A DNA stretch of 64,000 nucleotides from Heterocephalus glaber (GCF_000247695.1 NW_004624781.1:6745312-6809311), one strand, 5' to 3'. Counted from the stretch's first letter, positions 40,860 to 51,395 are shown. Notes: generated from the letters alone by a model not told the origin. Numbers and translations are program-made.

Positions 40860-43235
40860 AGGCTTGATTAGATGTCAAGGAATGAAAGAGAAGACTTGAT
40901 GACTCACAGGTTTTGACTTTTGTGATCAGATACACTGTGGTTACTATTCAAAAAAGTAGAGAATACAGTAGTAACAAGTGTAGGGTAAAAATAATGAGTT
41001 CATGTTTGAAAATGTTGAGTTTCAAGTGTACTTGTGGAGAAATCTGGAGGCAGCTAAATATACAATCCTGGAGTGCAGGAGTACAAACTTCCTATGTGTC
41101 TGTATCCTATTCTGCAGGATTATATAGAAAACAGAAGTTCTTTTGTTATTGTTGTTTATTCTTTCCCATTGCAGGTGTTTCCCTTTGCTGGCAAGGTTCC
41201 TTAAGCCTAGACAATAAAAGGGCGTCCCTGTTGTCTGCTCTTGCAGGATGCATGTCTGGGCCAATCAATGAAAAGAAAAGATGGTGTCTGATTTGCTCAG
41301 CTTCATGTTTTCCAAACTTGCAGGCTGCACCTAGAGTGCTGAGTAGATGAAAAAAGCTGACTCATATTTCCTGCAAGTCAGCGCAGATATCCATCCTTCC
41401 AAATTATTTGAACCTTTGGCCACTCCCAAAGATGGTCGAAGTGTTGGAAAGGTTTATGAGTATCTCTTTCATTTATTACATCTATTGTAAAGATGCATAG
41501 AAGAAAAGAAAGAAATGTTTCCTGCCGTGTACCACCCTCAGCCCCCAACTCAATGCCCCCCCAAAAGGATATCCTCATCTCTTATAGAAAGTCTAGGTTC
41601 TCTCAGGATTATGAAAATATTGTCTTACCAATTAAAGAAAGTCAAGGGGTCTTTTTTATTTGACTGTGCACAATGGCAACTAAACAGATACAGTATTTAA
41701 AAATAACTTTGCAACTTAATGAGTAAAAATTCGAATTGTTTAAAGAGATAAAATTACTGACTTGAGAATGTTGAGAAGTGATAATTTTCAAAGTGGTGAA
41801 AAAGCGCTGAGTCAAAGATGACTCCTCAGATGGCCACCGAAGGGCAGAGACAGCACTGTGTCTCAGACTGTCCCACCCTGCCTGTTCTGGGCCATTTCTC
41901 TTAAGCACCAGGCTTAGAATCTGACATTTCTAACTATTTGGATAAATTGTCTTTCAAGGAGAATTTCGCCAGATTGGTCCTTTTAAGAAATAAACTGATG
42001 ATTTGACCACATTGCTAATAAATTTCAGCTTGTGGATTAAATACATTGCAGTGTCACTCTAAGGCTATTTCACAACAAATACATTTTGGCAGAGTATGTT
42101 CTGCTTTTGGACACATCCAACCAGTCTCTAAAAGCTTGTAAATTCCTGGTGGAAGGTTTTCTCGCTCAGGAGGAAACCCTGCAGCATACTTATCAAGATG
42201 TGCTTTAAAGCTTCAGGTTTTCATTTGAAGATGTGGGAAACATCTGGCATAACAATTAAGGTACCTGAATTTCACAGGTGGAGGAGATTGAGCTGTAAAA
42301 CAGCTAAAGTGCTGTAAATGGTTACTGGTTTCATAGTTTCCCTTCATGCATCATTCAAATAACAGTATTCTAAAATAACTTCTAAAAAACAGCCAAATCG
42401 AGTTCCAGGTGTGAAAGATGACATCATTTCAGAAATAGCTTGGGGCCAAGATTTATAAGCCACACTTTTCTATGTGGCTCACATCTACATTGTTAGAATG
42501 CCTTGCCCAAGTCACATTTAGGGTTCAAGTTAATGTAGTTGTGACTGTAGTGACACATGCCAGGGATAGGTAGGGGATTCATGCCTTCTAAGGGCTCTGA
42601 AGTACTTAAAGATACTTCCTGAGCAACGTAGTCAGATACTTTTTATTGGTTCTCTACTGCTTTTGAGTATCATTCTTTTCGGAGCTATTTTTCTTGATTA
42701 AAAATTTGAAACGTTTTATAATCCTATTCTTTAAGCTATTCTTGGAAGTGTGTCCATATTTTAATTTATACCTAGTAAACTATATATATATGAAGTGCTT
42801 TTTGCTGCTGCTCAATTATTTTAATACATCAAACTACTACTCCTGAAAGAGAAATGGGGTCATCATGTGTAGCAATGATTAAAACCAAAAAAAAAAAAAG
42901 CTAAATGTGTGTCCAACGGAAAAAGAATAGGAATTACCAATTGAACCTTAATGAAACTTTAAAAAAACCAATTTTCAGTGAAAATGCTTTTCTGTTTACA
43001 ATGTTATGTGATACATTTTTAACAATGAGAAAATGTAAGAATGGAATATATAATTCAGCCAATTTAGGTTGAAGAGGCTAAATCTTAGAAATTTTTTTCT
43101 TACTTTGAATCCACTTCTTTGGCCCATATATTGCCTGAAATATAAATACAGATGTCACACTGCAAAGTGTCACTGTTATAATTTCCTTGTGCCTTGCTTT
43201 CAATGACTTCTGCTTACAACTAGAATAAAACCAAA
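40860..43235. other. 2.4-kb repeat-poor stretch upstream of the promoter
   Basis: No recognised SINE or LINE. A 145-codon + frame (40913-41350) and others here lack splice-site context and recognisable domains. Its position 1-3 kb upstream of the CpG island makes it a plausible place for regulatory elements, but nothing in the sequence proves that. Confidence 0.4.
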
Positions 43236-43237
43236 TT

Positions 43238-43437
43238 TTTTTTCTTTTGTGATATGTACTGGGGATTTAACCTAGGGGCTTTGTACTGGGCTATCTCCCC
43301 AGCGTTTTTATTATTTTTTTTTTTAAATCCTGAGTCAATGTCTTGCTAAGTTTTCCCCAAGCTTGAATTTGCAATCCTCCTGCCTCAGCTTTCGAGGGCT
43401 GGGATTACTTGTGTGTGCATCATCATGCGAAGCCCAA
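43238..43437 (-). mobile_element. B1-dID composite SINE (diverged)
   Basis: 'gtactggggatttaacctagg' and 'ctatctccccagcg' (dID), then 'tcctgcctcagctttcgagggctggg' region and 'tgtgtgcatcatcatgc' (B1). Confidence 0.85.
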
Positions 43438-43479
43438 TCTTGCCTCCACGTCTCTGTAGGCCCTGCAGAACTGAGCCCT

Positions 43480-43865
43480 CACACCTTCTCCAGTCCCAAG
43501 GTAGCCTTCTTCACGTAAAACAGATTTCCTAAGCACCACGGACTCCATGTAGCTCTAGTTGCCAAGCTCCTTCCTGCCACAGGTTCTTTGCACAGCCTTC
43601 CCCTCTGCCTATACAACTTCCCAGGGCCTTTCTCCCATCACTGGTTCCTTCTCTTGCTTCCGATGAGCGCTCTGGCTTTTAAAATCATTTTGGTATATGC
43701 TACCCCAGAATTCTTTTGGGTCATAACCATTGCGGCATATTTCCCTTCCAAATGTTATAGACTGTTTCTCTTCTCCCACTAGACTGCAACTCCCTTTCTG
43801 ATTCCCTCATCTATGTGTCCCCTCTGCTTAAGTTTCATTGAATGTTTGCTGACTGACAATAGAAG
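43480..43865 (+). mobile_element. L2 LINE 3' region
   Basis: 'ccacaggttctttgcacagcc', 'ttcccctctgcctatacaac', 'ccactagactgcaactccc' and 'cattgaatgtttgctgactg' follow the order of the ancient L2 3' end. Confidence 0.6.
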
Positions 43866-43984
43866 AAGCGGAAATAGAACATAAAACTATAAACCTGGCT
43901 GGCACTAAAAAAGATGAATGCCTATTTTGCACAAGTTGACTTGACGCCAGGATTTTCAAGGTCCTATTACTTCCTTCATTTGTC

Positions 43985-44165
43985 CATCGTATAATATCTA
44001 ACATTTATTGAGTATTTTAGGCACTATGCTAAGCGTTTCATGTGTACTATAGAATTTAACGCTCAGTAACTCTATAAGGGTAATCAACCTTTATTTTTCT
44101 CATTTTTCAGAGGCAACTTGCCAAAAGCCATTAATGGTGGAGACACAGTCGGCCTCGGGTAGGCC
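43985..44165 (-). mobile_element. MIR SINE
   Basis: 'acatttattgagtattttaggcactatgctaag' region, 'aactctataagggtaatc' and 'tttttctcatttttcagagg' are typical of reverse MIR. It ends just upstream of the CpG island. Confidence 0.65.
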
Positions 44166-44579
44166 ATATTCAATTAATCCAGGTAACTGACACCTTTCGG
44201 CCAACAATAGGTGTCTTATCAACATACTTTTTGGAGCACCCCTCTGAATTCCCCCTTTTGCCTGACTTTCCGTCTTGGAACCGAAATCCAGGAGGTGGTT
44301 GCTAACCCCCCAGGGGGTTTCCTGAAGAACCTGAGTGTCCCTGGGGACCAGAAGCAGCTCAGACCCACGCGCCGAGCTCTAGCTAGAAAGGTCTCCCGGG
44401 AGACCGGAGAGGAAGAAACAGGTCAGTAGGCGCAAGCTAAATCCTCGTGCCTCGGGGTGGTGAAAGAGGAAGGCACTGCAGACCTCGCCCACGCCAGCCA
44501 CGGTCTCGGGATCTCCCGACCTGAGGGGAAACCACGACGCGTTTCCCCAACTACCACGCGCGTCACCAGCCCAACGGGC

Positions 44580-44740
44580 TCCGCCCCGCCCACCTTCCCC
44601 GCCCCTTTTCAGCCCCCGCGCTCGGACCCCAAGACCCTTTACGCAGCCCTCTGCCAACCCTTCCAGCAAGCCTCGGCCTGTGATTGGTGCGCTCGGGCGC
44701 GATCCCCGCCCCCACCCTTGCGTCACTGCCAAGATGGCGC
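44580..44740 (+). promoter_or_regulatory. Core promoter of an unidentified + strand gene
   Basis: TATA-less GC-rich promoter. SP/KLF GC boxes lie near 44581-44593, 44597-44605 and 44704-44713; an inverted CCAAT box (ATTGG) at 44683-44687; a CRE-like TGCGTCAC at 44719-44726; and AAGATGGCGCC at 44731-44741, a YY1-type initiator-proximal element. YY1 sites of this form usually sit just downstream of the start site in housekeeping genes, so transcription is inferred to begin at about 44690-44730. Direction is supported by the YY1 orientation and the downstream splice donor. Confidence 0.82.
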
Positions 44741-44823
44741 CGGTGGTGGCGCCTGCCGCGGCTGCAGCTGGAGAAGGAGGCGGAGGCAGTGGCGACCGCG
44801 AGGGGAGGGGGAGTCCCGTCTGA
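44734..44823 (+). CDS. Upstream ORF 1 in first exon (29 aa)
   Basis: The ATG lies inside the YY1-type AAGATGGCG motif, with A at -3 and G at +4, a strong initiation context. It encodes 29 residues rich in Ala, Gly and Pro (MAPVVAPAAAAAGEGGGGSG...) and stops at TGA 44821-44823. If transcription starts upstream of 44734 it would be the first ORF on the mRNA and could damp translation of the main ORF; if the start site lies within it, it is not translated. No homologous protein is recognised. Confidence 0.4.
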   Translation: MAPVVAPAAAAAGEGGGGSGDREGRGSPV

Positions 44824-44883
44824 CTGAGACGGCAGGCTTGGGCGGGCGGGGGTGCCGCTCTGGGCGGAGCGCCGGACAGGGGG

Positions 44884-44940
44884 ATGAGCTCAGCAGGCTC
44901 AGAGCGCCGCGGCATTCAGCCCCTCGTGTCCCGCCGCTGA
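44884..44940 (+). CDS. Upstream ORF 2 in first exon (18 aa)
   Basis: An ATG with G at -3 and A at +4 (moderate context) opens an 18-residue frame, MSSAGSERRGIQPLVSRR, that ends in TGA at 44938-44940, about 65 bases before the splice donor. It lies 60 bases after uORF 1. Being arginine/serine-rich it is unlikely to be a stable protein; any role would be translational control. It could be chance. Confidence 0.3.
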   Translation: MSSAGSERRGIQPLVSRR

Positions 44941-45006
44941 GCGTGAGAGGGGTCTGGCGCCGTTCCTCGAGCCCGACCGGCTGTTTGCGCGGGGGCCGGC
45001 GGGGAG

Positions 45007-46515
45007 GTGAGTGCGGGGGCGGTGACGCGGGCAGCGGCCGCGTGAGGAGCTGTCACGGCCATGAGGGGTGACAGTCGGGGGCACGGACACCCGCGACCTC
45101 CCCCGGGGGCTCTTCACAGCCGGGCCGCCGTCCGCGGGCTCGGGCCGCCCGGGGTGGCGCGGCGGGGCCGAGCAGCGTCCGCGCCCCTGCGTCGGCGCGT
45201 GGGGGGCTCCGGGGTTCTCAGTTCAGGTTCCCCATTCCGGGCTGGCCTGGGGCTGTTGTTGTTTGGGTGGTGGGGGCGGGGAGGGGGAGGTCCTGGTGCT
45301 GGGTTTGACAAGCCGGTTACGTAAGTCGGCGGTGGCTTCCCGGAATCCCACCTGCTCCGCGTCTCCTCGAGGCGCTGGGGAGCCCGTGCCGCCTCTCCTC
45401 GCTGCGGTCTGCCCTGCCCTCTCGGCCCGGGAGGGCGCGGGTTCCGCGTGAGCCCTGCCAGCGTCCAAGTTGGCCAGTTTTTTTGTTTGTTTTTTGTTTT
45501 GATTTCTTTTGCGTGGGAGGGGGAGAGGATTCCACGTTACCACCATTCCCTTTGAAGTTTATCGCTATCGGGGTGGGGAGAAGGCACAAGAAAAAAAGGC
45601 TGTGACCTAAAATTGGGTCGCAGCGACAGCTTTTCGTGATCGTGCTTTTAAATGACAGACGTGCTGGAAGATTTTTGTTGTTCCAGTGTGCTTTTTAATT
45701 CAAGCGTATCGTAACGTCTTGTAGCGGGAGAGAGAGATTTTTGTCTTACAGGACAGTTATGTCTTGTTTGCGTTGCATGGCAAGCATCGGTCAACAGCCT
45801 GTTATTTATTTGAGGAGAAAACGCGTATCAGCCAGCCAGAGAGACGTGAGGGCAGAGATTGTATTAATGTGAATGTTATTCTTTAAAATGTATTATATAT
45901 CAATGAAAAGAATAGCCCAAGTATAAAAGGAGCAATCTTACAAGCTTTTATTTGGTCTGTATATAATCTCATTCTGTTTGCTGCTTCCTGTCTCCTACTT
46001 TTTCTCTCTTTGGAGGAAAGAGGCGCAGACACCTGTAAACATCGTAGCCCAGGTTACAGTAATCTTTTGTAGGAGATTTGAGATATTATAAAAAGTAGTC
46101 TCTGAGGGACCTAAGATGGGTAATAAATAAGAACATTTAGGAAAGTTATTTAGTTTATGTTTATAATAGTTCTGGGATTCAGCTTCTGAAAACTCAAGTG
46201 TACAGAATTCTGAGCTATTAAACCCTGTTTGAACTTATAATAAAAATGGTATTTGGCTTCTTTTATGGGAACTTTTGTTTTGTTTGGGGGAGAAGTAAGC
46301 ATTTTAGGCAAGTTTTAATTCATCTTTACAATTTTCCTTTGAGCTGCAGCTCAGTAGGAGTTCAGAATGGCATATATTATCATCATCAACGTGTATATGT
46401 TACATAGTTTTCTTTTTCTGACTGTTTAAACACAGACCTGTTTCACTGTGGAATTTTATGAGACTACTAGGCAATTTAATTTATGTTGACACCAGGCCAA
46501 ACTGGGAATAGATGA
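45007..46515 (+). other. 5' part of inferred first intron
   Basis: Begins with consensus GTGAGTGCGGGGGCGG. CpG-rich until about 45480, then AT-rich. No acceptor site followed by an exon-like frame is evident. The inferred intron continues, with the repeats below, to the end of the window. Confidence 0.6.
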
Positions 46516-46521
46516 GTAATT

Positions 46522-46604
46522 CTTTTTTTTTGGTACGGGGTATTGAACTCAGGACCTTGCGCTGGCAAGGCAGGTGCGGTGCCACTGAGCTAAATCTCTG
46601 GCCC
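46522..46604 (-). mobile_element. ID SINE
   Basis: Full-length reverse copy, 'ggtacggggtattgaactc' and 'cactgagctaaatctctggccc'. GATGAGTAATT / AATGAGTAAAT duplication at its borders. Confidence 0.93.
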
Positions 46605-47639
46605 TAAATGAGTAAATTTTGGTTTGAGTTTTAAACTTATGTACACAAATTTACAGTTTTGAAAATTGGTGAAGCAATATAAATTCATGCAGGAGAGCCC
46701 GGAAGCTGATGCTGATTGTTTTTGAAATTTCCACATGATTTGCCACTAGTTTAGTTATTGATTCTTGAGTTTCTGGAACTGTCCTGCTTCTGGCAACTTG
46801 AATAATATTTCATATAATTGGGAGGCTTTAAGAAGGAAGGGACAGAGTATACGACATTTATTAGTTCGTTCCAGAGTTATGGCGGAGTAATAGAAAACCT
46901 ATTTTCCTATTGTGTGATAGTTACATTACCTTTTGTTTGCACAATTTTTCTAGGCATTTTACTTAATAGGAAAACCTGGTTTTCATAAGCAGTGGTATTG
47001 ACAACAGTGTTTGTTATAAATCTTGTGCTGTTCTTATTTAAAGTAATGGCTCATCACTCTAAGTAGAAAACAAGTGACTGTAGAAGGAAAATTGACTTGC
47101 TATTCTTGCCTTCTCTGATGTCAGAGACTTATCTCTGTGGAACTTTTTCCTACCAGAGGTAAAAGAATGACTAGAGAAAAATTGATTAAATTTTCTTCCT
47201 TTTGTGTCTGTTCCTGTAATGCCTTAGATTGATTTCTTTTGTTCAGTAGAATTTATTGGGGAGGGAGGGGAAGTCAAACCATACTTTATTACTGTATATG
47301 ATAGTTATCACTTTGAATTCTAAAATGTAAAGTGTAGAACTTTACATTTAAGGAGCCATTAATTTACATAGGGTGTTACAATAGTGAAAACTTTTAATGA
47401 TCAAAATACCCTATAATAGGGAATGGTCAAATTAATGATTAGGTGGTAGAACTAGCTATTAAAAATCATATTTTCAAAAAATATTTACTGACATGAAAAT
47501 ATATAAATAATGTTGAAAGGAAAGTCATAAAGAAATATAGAGTCTATGTAAGTAGACAATTCTAGGATACTGTTTTTTTCTCCTTTCAAAAATAAGGGAA
47601 TTAAAATTGATAAGTGATTTCCAAAAAAAAAAAAGCAAA
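46605..47639. other. Intronic, no exon recognised
   Basis: AT-rich. About 47400-47560 resembles very old L1 ('attaatgattaggtgg', 'aaagtcataaagaaatatag'), but only weakly. Confidence 0.4.
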
Positions 47640-47818
47640 ATAAAATGTACATCAAAGGAAATAGGCAGGGAGATCTTTTGCACTGGGAAGAAGACCATGA
47701 GATGGAGGGAAGGGCAAAGAGGGGAGGGGAAGGGAATTAAAAAGAACTAAGATACCCACAATGAAAGTAATCATAATGTATGGCAAACATGCAAATAAAT
47801 GTTTTTTTAAAAGAAAAA
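47640..47818 (+). mobile_element. L1 extreme 3' end
   Basis: Polypurine stretch ('gatggagggaagggcaaagag', 47700-47735) followed by 'aatgaaagtaatcataatgtatgg' and 'caaataaatgttttttt'. It is a separate, older insertion from the L1 that starts 170 bp downstream in the same orientation. Confidence 0.85.
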
Positions 47819-48009
47819 AATACAGAGTCTGCCAAAAATATAAACACACTTCAGCAGTTCACCATACTAATAAACATCTGGAAGCTAATGGCCGTCACTT
47901 TGAGCACCTCTTGTAATTGCAGAGGCCAAAGGTAACTTGTATTAATCTCATGATGCCTCATTCAATTTAGTAGTAAAATAGTTATACAAGTTTTACTTTT
48001 CCCGATTTT

Positions 48010-48237
48010 ATGAACAAAACCTCAGTTGCCCGTGAACTAGCACAAACAATCAACAAGTGGGATCTCTTCTTACTAAAAAGCTTCTGCACTGCAAGAGAAA
48101 CCACCAACAGTGTGAAGAAACAACCCACAATGTGGGAAAAAATCTTCACCTGCTGTTCCTCAGACAAAGGTCTACTATCTCGAATCTATAAAGAACTGAA
48201 AAAAATTAGACCTCCCAAATTTAAAGACCCAATCTGA
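48010..48237 (+). pseudogene. L1 ORF2 fragment, upstream piece
   Basis: 75 codons of L1 ORF2 ([20 protein letters not shown]..., [18 protein letters not shown]) ending at an in-frame TGA at 48235-48237. It precedes the other ORF2 piece, separated by a stop and a shift. Confidence 0.85.
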
Positions 48238-48304
48238 AAATGGGCATCTGAAATGAACAGACATTTCTCAAAGAAGTAGAAATAGCAAATAAACATATGA
48301 AAAA

Positions 48305-48811
48305 GTGTTCAACATCACTGCTCATTCGAGAGATGTAAATGAAAACAAGGCTGAGATTCCACCTCCAGAAAGAATGGCTGCTATCAAGAAATCAACCAAT
48401 AACAAATGCTGGCGGGGCTGTGGGGAAAGAGGAACCCTGCTTCACTGCTGTTGGGAGTATAGACTGGTGCAACCACTGTGGAAATCAGTATGGAGATACC
48501 TCAAAGAACTAGGGCTAGAGGTCCCTTTTGACCCAGCTATTCCTTTACTGTGTATCTTCCCCAAAGAATTAAAAGAATACCACAGCGATATATGTGTACC
48601 CATGTTCATAGCAGCACAATTTGTAATAGCTAAAACTTGGAAGCAGCCCAAATGCCCATCAGCTGGAGACTGGATAAAGAAAATGTGGGTTTTAAAAAAT
48701 AAAATGGAGTACTACTCAGCCATAAAAAATGAGAAATTAGAGACATTTATAGCTAAATGGATGCACATTGAGGCCATCCCCTTAAGTGAAATAAACAGGA
48801 CACACATGTAA
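48305..48811 (+). pseudogene. L1 ORF2 C-terminal fragment
   Basis: 168 codons of the ORF2 C-terminal domain: PPERMAAIKKSTNNKC, LVQPLWKSVWRYLKELGLEV, MFIAAQFVIAKTWKQP, and a natural-looking ORF2 end around MHIEAIPLSEINRTHM. The cysteine-histidine knuckle has its final cysteine replaced by tyrosine (CWRGC...HCCWEY). Truncated and non-functional. Confidence 0.9.
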
Positions 48812-49439
48812 ATACCAAATAGGTTCTGTAGTGTGAGAAACTGAAAGTGTAATTAAGGACTAAAAGGTATAATAATGTGAAATAGGAAGAAAAGGGGCAA
48901 AGGGGAAGTGGAAGGGGTAGGAGAAATTAAAGAAGGGAATTAAGGAATTAATATAAGAAAATGGAAAAAGTCTTTGTAAATAGGGAGAGATGGAGGGGTT
49001 GAAGGGAGGGGAGAGAAAGGGGGAAAATAAGAACCAAGAGACATTATATAAAGGTCCAAATTTCCAACGATGAATGTCATTATATTGTATACCTAAAATG
49101 TACCAATAAAATTTTTAAAAAAGTTTTCCTGATGTATACATTTTTTTGGTGGGATCTATATATAGTTTTATTTATAACATTACATGTAAATGATAGAAAG
49201 GATTGACAAGAAATACAAAATATTAACAAATATTGTCTCTTGGGTGATAGGATTTTGGTACAAAAATGACATTAAAATATTTTCAGGGATTATAGTAGGA
49301 AATACTGAAAATTATTCCTCCTACAGGGAAACTATCTTATGATTCATTGTTAGCAAAACCCAAAATGTGCGTATTTGCTGTACACATAGTAGAAGCAGTT
49401 TGTAATTTGAGTAAAGGCGTTCTCATTATCAGCACTAAA

Positions 49440-49960
49440 CTTATGATAGCCTTACATATAAGATGTGATTGACAAATATGGTGAATGTTTAAAAAATTTT
49501 ACAATGAAAGATACATTGCTGTTAATACTCTCAAGATACTCTCCCTTCCTTCAAACACTCCCATCATTCTTGCAACTTTCCAAAGTAGTTCTGGAAATTC
49601 TCTTTTATGAGTGTCCTTAAAAATATGATAAATAATATAGTGAATGCAGCTGTTCTGTGCCATCCAATGGAAAGGCAATACAGTCTGGCACGGTGGGACT
49701 TCTGGTTCTTTCAGAAAGTCAAAATGACCCTAAAGGTAAATGTTTTGATTCAGGACATCAAGGCAGCTACAATAGCACAACTAAAGATACTTAAAAAGAG
49801 GACTTCCAGTACTGCTTCAGAAATGGCAAAAATAATGGGATAAGTGTGTTGGAAGTGAGGGGAAGATTTTGAGGGAGATTAATGCAGTGTGTCTTTTACT
49901 GTAACACATTTTTAAAAATTTAATCATTCACCATAATGGTTGATCACATCTTGTTTGTAG
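49440..49960 (+). mobile_element. mariner relic with inverted duplicate 3' ends
   Basis: The left end (about 49480-49612) is the reverse complement of the element's own 3' end: 'tttcattgtaaaa' in reverse, 'ctcccttccttcaaacactc', 'cttttatgagtgtcctt'. The right half runs in the + direction through a transposase remnant ('gggacttctggttctttcag', 'gaggacttccagtactgcttcag') to the 3' terminus 'gtgtcttttactgtaa' near 49890. The frame (49607-49843) is decayed. Confidence 0.7.
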
Positions 49961-50850
49961 ACCTTTTGCATCAGTGCACGTTGCTTCTCTCTACCCTCTT
50001 TTCTATTTGCTTCCTGCACCAGATTGTTCTGTGTTGACAGTGCCACCTATTGATGTACTCCTCTCACCAACCTTTCCTCTAATTACTTTTATCAGTCAGT
50101 AGGCAGAGGTCTTGGAATGTTTATGAGATGCTAATATTTTGCTAGTTACTGAGACACAGAGGTAAATGAAAAACTCTGCCAGAGAATGCTTTTTGTTTTT
50201 TGGATTTTGGGGGGAGGGTTTAGCTCATTATGTGTATTCCTCTTTTCTGTTTCACTGCTAATACTTGGGTAGTATCTTTTTCCCAGTGCTCAAATCGTCT
50301 TGTAAATTTCTTAGTGAAGAACATATTTTTGAATTTCAGGTAACCAACTTATAAGTAACTTTTTGGAACATTTTTTGATTGTATGTTTGAGGATCTTAAT
50401 ATTCTGTATATATGTTCATCTGTGGCTGTTACTGTTATTTTTAGAATATGTGACACTTTTTTGCTTCCTTCTTTTTGCTTCCTTCTGTTAAAAGTCAGAA
50501 ACAAGTAGAAAAATAAGAGAAAAGAGAAACTATCAAGGAAAAAGATATCACTGTAGTTTTTCTGTTGGTGTTATACTGTACTTTATTTTCACTAAAAATG
50601 ATGAGTCGTGAAGATGAATAAGTATAGTAAGTGATACCATTTCTGGTATACTTTGCTAAAACCTCTTGATTTGTGTAGCAATTCATTTTCCATATATATA
50701 TATGTATTGTATATATATATGTGTGTTAAAATGTATATGCATATATAAATTCAGGATTTATCTGCTTTTTTTCTCAAGTAAAAGCTGAAATAGGAAGATC
50801 AGAATTTTCAAAAAGTGTTGTAATACTGCTTTATAGTTTTGTTTTTTGTT
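49961..50850. other. Intronic, no exon recognised
   Basis: AT-rich, with a TA-rich patch at 50690-50745. Confidence 0.4.
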
Positions 50851-50852
50851 TT

Positions 50853-50935
50853 TTTTTTTTTGGTACCGGGGATCAAACTCAGGTCCTTGCACTTGCGCAG
50901 CAGTCGGTGTAACCACTGAGCTAAATCCCCGGCCC
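50853..50935 (-). mobile_element. ID SINE
   Basis: Full-length reverse copy of the 'GCGCAGCAGTCGG' subfamily with long poly-T. Confidence 0.94.
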
Positions 50936-50976
50936 AATAAATTTTTTTTTTTTAAGTATTAAAAGTGAAAGTTATT

Positions 50977-51067
50977 GGGGCCGGGGATTTAGCTCAGTGG
51001 TTCTGGTGCCTGCCTCACAAGCTCAAGGTCCCGAGTTCCATCCCTGGTGCCAAAAAAAAAAAAAAAA
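50977..51067 (+). mobile_element. ID SINE
   Basis: Full-length copy of the other subfamily ('gcctgcctcacaagc'), B box mutated (gttccatcc). GAAAGTTATTG repeats on both sides (50967-50977 region and 51070 onward). Two ID copies of opposite orientation lie 41 bp apart and could form an inverted pair in RNA. Confidence 0.95.
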
Positions 51068-51210
51068 GAGAAAGTTATTGAAATATGTAGCATATACCTA
51101 TTAAACCCACAAATGAAATGTTAACATTTTTCATTTTTGTTTCATGTATTTATATTTAATAGAACTATGTGTATCCTAGTTATCACACTGAATTCTTAAA
51201 AAAACAATAT

Positions 51211-51292
51211 AGGGCCAAGGATTTATCTCAGTGGTTCCAGCGCCTGCTGAGCAAGTGCAAGGTCCTGAGTTCGATCCCCGTACCAAAAAAAA
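51211..51292 (+). mobile_element. ID SINE
   Basis: Full-length with altered A box (tatctcagtgg) and 'gcctgctgagcaagtgc'; B box gttcgatcc intact. Confidence 0.94.
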
Positions 51293-51395
51293 AAAGCAAT
51301 ACAGAGCTTTGTAGTTCACTTGAAGTTAGTCTCTTTTGTTCACAATTTCATCCCTCTCTCCATCTCTTCCTGATTTGTAAACTACCTGCAGAGTA

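Larger units (their letters stand above)
44715..45006 (+). other. Putative non-coding first exon
   Basis: The stretch from the YY1-type element to the splice donor GAG|GTGAGT (exon end 45006, intron from 45007) is about 290 bases of GC-rich 5' UTR. No long frame starting inside it reaches the donor, so the main start codon is presumably in a later exon outside the window or unrecognised. I cannot identify the gene by name. The start coordinate is inferred, while the donor is seen directly. Confidence 0.7.
44250..45480. promoter_or_regulatory. CpG island
   Basis: GC content and CpG density rise abruptly against AT-rich, CpG-poor surroundings and fall again near 45480. CpGs are densest at 44560-45440. 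This is the only such island in the window. Several long open frames on both strands inside it are a by-product of low AT content and are not called as genes. It contains palindromes such as GGTCTCCCGGGAGACC (44390-44405). Confidence 0.93.
47990..49118 (+). mobile_element. 5'-truncated L1 LINE
   Basis: Sense-strand copy of the same family as the one at 6972-8397: the ORF2 C-terminal part (47990-48811), then a 3' UTR with a polypurine tract (48870-49030) and the terminal 'gaatgtcattatattgtatac', 'ccaataaaattttt'. ORF2 is broken at 48235 by a stop and frame change. Confidence 0.93.

Noticed and set aside
40913..41350. 145-codon + strand open frame in a repeat-poor stretch
   Set aside because: No recognisable domain, no flanking splice sites that I trust, ordinary non-coding composition. 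It would need transcript evidence.
44379..44915. 178-codon open frame on the minus strand within the CpG island
   Set aside because: Low-complexity Pro/Ala/Arg/Gly composition caused by GC-rich DNA with few stop codons. It overlaps the + strand promoter and has no domain, conserved start context or splice evidence.
44457..45071. 204-codon + strand open frame across promoter and exon 1
   Set aside because: Starts upstream of the inferred transcription start, runs through the splice donor and has a biased Arg/Pro/Ser composition. Treated as a GC-rich shadow; a protein-coding alternative is not excluded but has no support.
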